Positions 55,829-58,441 of a stretch of 58,441 nucleotides of DNA are shown here, piece by piece. Position numbers and translations under genes: made by a program. This stretch comes from Bacteroidaceae bacterium (GTDB lineage: Bacteria > Bacteroidota > Bacteroidia > Bacteroidales > Bacteroidaceae): the NCBI GenBank assembly GCA_017938245.1, contig JAGBBX010000006.1, positions 1 through 58,441 of the forward strand. The letters are read 5' to 3'. The first letter of the stretch is position 1, and the number at the start of each line of letters is the position of its first letter. The notes beneath the pieces were generated by a model that was not told the DNA's origin, made no database searches, and saw only the letters and a list, made by a program, of their open reading frames with translations.

Positions 55829-56578
55829 ATGAGCACACAACCGATGGCACTCCTTGAGCAGCGTATGCGTAAAGAGTGCCGCAATATAAAACTAACCGAG
55901 AGAGAGTGGGGTGTCGATAACGACCCCACGTCACCCACGCAAAGCAAGGTGCTTGGTGCAGGTTTCTTTCCTGCTTATTTAGAGGAGGAATATCCTCGTA
56001 ATAAGCAAGGAATACCGTTTGTGATGCTTGTGCAGATAAATTTTGCCGAGGTTCCCCCAATGGAGGGGATACCCGAGAGTGGACTTCTGCAACTGTATGT
56101 CAACCCATTCGATTGGTCGGGCGAGTACGAGGTCTTATATTTCGACGACGAAGAACTTGGCGAAGAACCGCTCGATGTTTATCACGATGTTCTGCGGGGA
56201 TGGCTCGAAGATGCCGATTACGCTCTTCCTGTGAACCGAGTACACACAATGACTTTTGAAGAGGGCTACTCATACTTTGGCGACTGCGACCGTTATTTCG
56301 AAGAACGACTCGACCAACTGCGATGCGATTTTTCCGAAGAGGCCATTGATGCCTACCTACAGAAACATCGAGGCAACTATGGCAGTCGCATAGGAGGATA
56401 TTGCGATTTTGCACAATACGACCCGCGTCGCAGCGACTCTCTGCTGCATATTCTGCAACTCGACAGCGAAGAGGGAATAAATTTCTGCGATTGCGGAGTG
56501 CTGCATCTGTTTATAAATAAGGAAAGTGCCGAGGCTAAGGATTGGGAAGATACAATAAGATATGTCGATTGGTACTAA
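55829..56578 (+). CDS. DUF1963 (YwqG-like) protein
   Basis: 249 residues. PFVMLVQINFAEVP, GLLQLYVN, IGGYCDFAQYDPR and GVLHLFINKESA are typical of the YwqG fold, whose function is unknown. Cytoplasmic, acidic. It follows mrp by 9 nt and ends the operon at a terminator. Members are sometimes immunity-like proteins, but nothing here supports that directly. Confidence 0.85.
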   Translation: MSTQPMALLEQRMRKECRNIKLTEREWGVDNDPTSPTQSKVLGAGFFPAYLEEEYPRNKQGIPFVMLVQINFAEVPPMEGIPESGLLQLYVNPFDWSGEYEVLYFDDEELGEEPLDVYHDVLRGWLEDADYALPVNRVHTMTFEEGYSYFGDCDRYFEERLDQLRCDFSEEAIDAYLQKHRGNYGSRIGGYCDFAQYDPRRSDSLLHILQLDSEEGINFCDCGVLHLFINKESAEAKDWEDTIRYVDWY

Positions 56579-56602
56579 AAAAACAGTTGTTTTTATATAG
56601 AT

Positions 56603-56633
56603 AAGGATGGTAGAAAAAGAATCTACTATCCTT
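56603..56633 (+). terminator. Terminator of the ilvE-DUF1963 operon
   Basis: AAGGATGGTAGA (56603-56614) pairs with TCTACTATCCTT (56622-56633) with one G-U pair, followed by ATTTTTTCT. Good intrinsic terminator. Confidence 0.85.
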
Positions 56634-56639
56634 ATTTTT

Positions 56640-57088
56640 TCTCTCTACGGATAGAAATGTACAGCTCTATCCCACTTTTTCATAAAATCATAAGGTTGTT
56701 CATTGGTGCGCCGTATGAAAATTAGTAAAATGGTAGATATTTTTTGGATTAAGTGCGAGGATGTTTGAGCGAAGCGAGTTCCGCAGCACCCAAAAAAGAT
56801 CGTGAGCATTTTACGTTAAGATTTTTTGTGCTTGTAGGGGCGATTTTTAATCGCCCGAAATGTCGCACGAAAAGTAGGAGAAAAATAACAATGAAAGGCT
56901 GAATTTAGCAAACAAGCTTAAATGAGAGACTGAAAAGTTTTACCGGATGCCAACAATTGTTAATAAACCTAAAAAAAGAAGGTTGTAATTCTGTAATTTG
57001 TTGACAAGATAGTGTGTCTGTATTATTTTAGTGGTATAGAAAGTGATTATTATGATAAAATAGCAACCATAAAGCATATTTTCTATAA
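56640..57088. other. Non-coding AT-rich stretch
   Basis: No convincing gene. It holds a second REP-like hairpin (56834-56859), a patch GAGCGAAGCGAGTTCCGCAGC (56768-56788) that reads like the remnant of another repeat, and TTGACA-17-TATTTT (57001-57029), which looks like an enterobacterial sigma-70 promoter and may be chance. Confidence 0.5.
56834..56859. repeat. REP-like dispersed hairpin (copy 2)
   Basis: GGGGCGATTTTTAATCGCCC is the reverse-orientation counterpart of the hairpin at 35526-35553, including the flanking GTA and GAA bases. Confidence 0.6.
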
Positions 57089-57096
57089 TACTTTTG
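57089..57096 (+). promoter_or_regulatory. -7 box for the 57110 gene pair
   Basis: TACTTTTG fits TAnnTTTG and lies 13 nt before the ATG, leaving a very short leader. No TTTG at the expected -33 distance. Confidence 0.4.
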
Positions 57097-57109
57097 TGCT
57101 AAAAAGATT

Positions 57110-57724
57110 ATGGGAAATTATTTGAACAACAGCGGTCTAAGGCCGAGTCTTCTTGACATAGCATTGTCATATAATAATGGAAAACAGGGAGAGGTTAAAC
57201 AAAAAACAAGAGTTGTAGTTAATACCAATAGAATATGGTACGGAGTAAATAGTACCGCCAGCGCATTTCTTGCAACAGCTTACGATGAGCAAGGTAAGGA
57301 GGTAGATTCAATGAGAGGGTATTTCCTTGAACCGCAAACAAAGTATGAAAAAGCAAAAACCGCAGGAGGGAAGATGGCTATAATGAGCGGAGAATACAAC
57401 ATAATCCCTAATGCAGAAATGCTAAAAAAAATCAATGAACAAAGAAAAAAGAATAACAAAATACCTGAAGATGGTTTACAATTCCAATGGTATATAGACA
57501 CCCCTCCCGGGAGAAGTTGCATAGCTATTCACGGGGGGAAGACTTGGAAAAATACCAAAGGCTGTTTTATTCCGGGCGATACAATTGAACTTAGCGCAGA
57601 CGGGAAAGATTATGAGATATACGATAGAGGGAAGAAAAAAGAATTATTTGACTTTTTTGAGAAATATGGAGAAGGCGGAATAAAAATAAACGTAGGCCCT
57701 CATTTTGAAGAACTTTATAAATAA
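57110..57724 (+). CDS. DUF5675-like protein, possible peptidoglycan-active effector
   Basis: 204 residues, no signal peptide. The C-terminal half reads MAIMSGEYNIIPN, QWYIDTPPGRSCIAIHGG and TKGCFIPGD, the general order of DUF5675 and L,D-transpeptidase-like folds (His-Gly, then Gly-Cys). The His and Cys could be catalytic. The N-terminal 60 residues are unassigned. The gene is AT-rich with foreign-looking codon use. The next gene starts 9 nt later and encodes a secreted protein, the usual arrangement of an effector and periplasmic immunity protein. That pairing is inference. Confidence 0.5.
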   Translation: MGNYLNNSGLRPSLLDIALSYNNGKQGEVKQKTRVVVNTNRIWYGVNSTASAFLATAYDEQGKEVDSMRGYFLEPQTKYEKAKTAGGKMAIMSGEYNIIPNAEMLKKINEQRKKNNKIPEDGLQFQWYIDTPPGRSCIAIHGGKTWKNTKGCFIPGDTIELSADGKDYEIYDRGKKKELFDFFEKYGEGGIKINVGPHFEELYK

Positions 57725-57732
57725 CTAATATT

Positions 57733-58428
57733 ATGAAACGACTATTTTTAGCCCTAATGCTGTTGGGTACTACGATACTGACAGCCACAGCACAGAATTT
57801 CCCCATAGATACTGCACGCATAAACAAAGCGTACAAAGTCTTAATGAGTGGAGAATGCACCACCGAAACAGAAATGGAGTTTTTAGAGGCTTATCCCACA
57901 ACGTGGTTAGAGTTTTATATGACTTACAGTTTTATGTATAATGAGGACGACAACTACACAATGTGCGATATGTGCAGTGAACATATTACCACACTTATTT
58001 CCTTAACGCATATAAACGATACTATACTATGCAAGAAAATAGTGAATCTTAGCATTGGAATGCAAGAAACAGGGGAGTGTACAGGAGTTTTTCAGTCATA
58101 TTTGATAAACTATGTTTTAAGAAACGACAAATTAGTATTGGATTACCTTTCAAAATTAAGAAAAGGCTATCAAATGCAATTTTGGCAATTTTGCTGGTCA
58201 ACTGTAACTGAGTGTAATTGGGCCGATGTTTTTGTTCGATTATACAACCGCAACCGGTTAATGTACCCCAAACAGATGGAAATGTCGCGCATTGCTTTTG
58301 AGTATTTCTACGATGGAATATACTATACCAGACTTCTGCCGCACAACGAGGAAGAGTACAATCGAAAATATGAGAATCGGAATTACAGAATCGATTTTGA
58401 TGATTACAGAGACGCCGATTTGGAGTAA
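57733..58428 (+). CDS. Secreted protein of unknown function, possible immunity partner
   Basis: 231 residues with a clear signal peptide (MKRLFLALMLLGTTILTATA, cut before QNFPID). The mature part is helical and has several Cys (CDMCSEH, GECTG), so disulfides in the periplasm are possible. No lipobox. I do not recognise a domain. Co-transcribed with the DUF5675-like gene; the pairing and export suggest it could protect the periplasm from its partner. It ends 13 nt before the window edge. Confidence 0.55.
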   Translation: MKRLFLALMLLGTTILTATAQNFPIDTARINKAYKVLMSGECTTETEMEFLEAYPTTWLEFYMTYSFMYNEDDNYTMCDMCSEHITTLISLTHINDTILCKKIVNLSIGMQETGECTGVFQSYLINYVLRNDKLVLDYLSKLRKGYQMQFWQFCWSTVTECNWADVFVRLYNRNRLMYPKQMEMSRIAFEYFYDGIYYTRLLPHNEEEYNRKYENRNYRIDFDDYRDADLE

Positions 58429-58441
58429 GAAGGTACTATTA

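Noticed and set aside
57001-57029. Sigma-70 type promoter TTGACA-17-TATTTT
   Set aside because: Bacteroidetes use other boxes and a good TAnnTTTG lies nearer to the gene; probably chance in AT-rich DNA.

Overview
The window looks like a chromosomal segment of a Bacteroidales bacterium. The reasons are the type V (FimA/Mfa-like) fimbrillin operon with DUF3575 and DUF5119 partners, methylmalonyl-CoA mutase mutA/mutB, a PorE-like OmpA protein and a type IX secretion (T9SS) style cargo tail, a HipBST module, and -7 promoter boxes of the TAnnTTTG type with no Shine-Dalgarno sequences. I cannot name the genus.

Layout. 1-520: an inverted-repeat element, a run of 10 C and a probable promoter. 523-8486: a six-gene fimbrial operon (DUF3575 outer-membrane protein, DUF5119 lipoprotein, three fimbrillins, one large tip-like protein), with a strong hairpin after the first fimbrillin. 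8709-30557: the most unusual region. It holds a zinc-ribbon/SPFH-like coiled-coil protein; five tandem paralogues sharing an N-terminal zinc ribbon and an uncharacterised domain, with different C-termini (Sel1 repeats, a coiled coil plus membrane helix, or ribosomal L7/L12-like C-terminal domains with or without Sel1 repeats); a zinc-ribbon caspase/gingipain-fold peptidase; a DUF4011-type SF1 helicase with a C-terminal nuclease-like domain; and a truncated ion-channel-like protein. An 82-bp tandem repeat with promoter boxes and a covarying hairpin precedes the helicase.

30645-32631: an AT-rich patch with hipBST and its three spaced operators, the remnant of a tyrosine integrase, and tRNA-Pro(GGG), as expected for an island edge. 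32791-56578: mostly core genes: a glucosaminidase with LysM domains, cytidine deaminase, low-molecular-weight phosphatase, ruvC, a PorE-like protein, topB, mutAB, a secreted endonuclease I, an LPS-kinase-like protein, MATE transporter/kinase/phosphodiesterase genes, mnmA-xseA-xseB, an AT-rich acyltransferase, and ilvE-trmB-Dabb-mrp-DUF1963. 57110-58428: an AT-rich pair that looks like a DUF5675-like enzyme or effector with a secreted partner, possibly an immunity protein.

How they may work together. The zinc-ribbon locus combines a membrane-platform type protein (SPFH), repeat-rich adaptors sharing one sensor-like head, a protease, a helicase/nuclease and a channel-like pore. My inference is a multi-component stress or anti-phage signalling system; its function is not shown by the sequence. 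No searches or computations were run. All assignments come from reading motifs and architecture.
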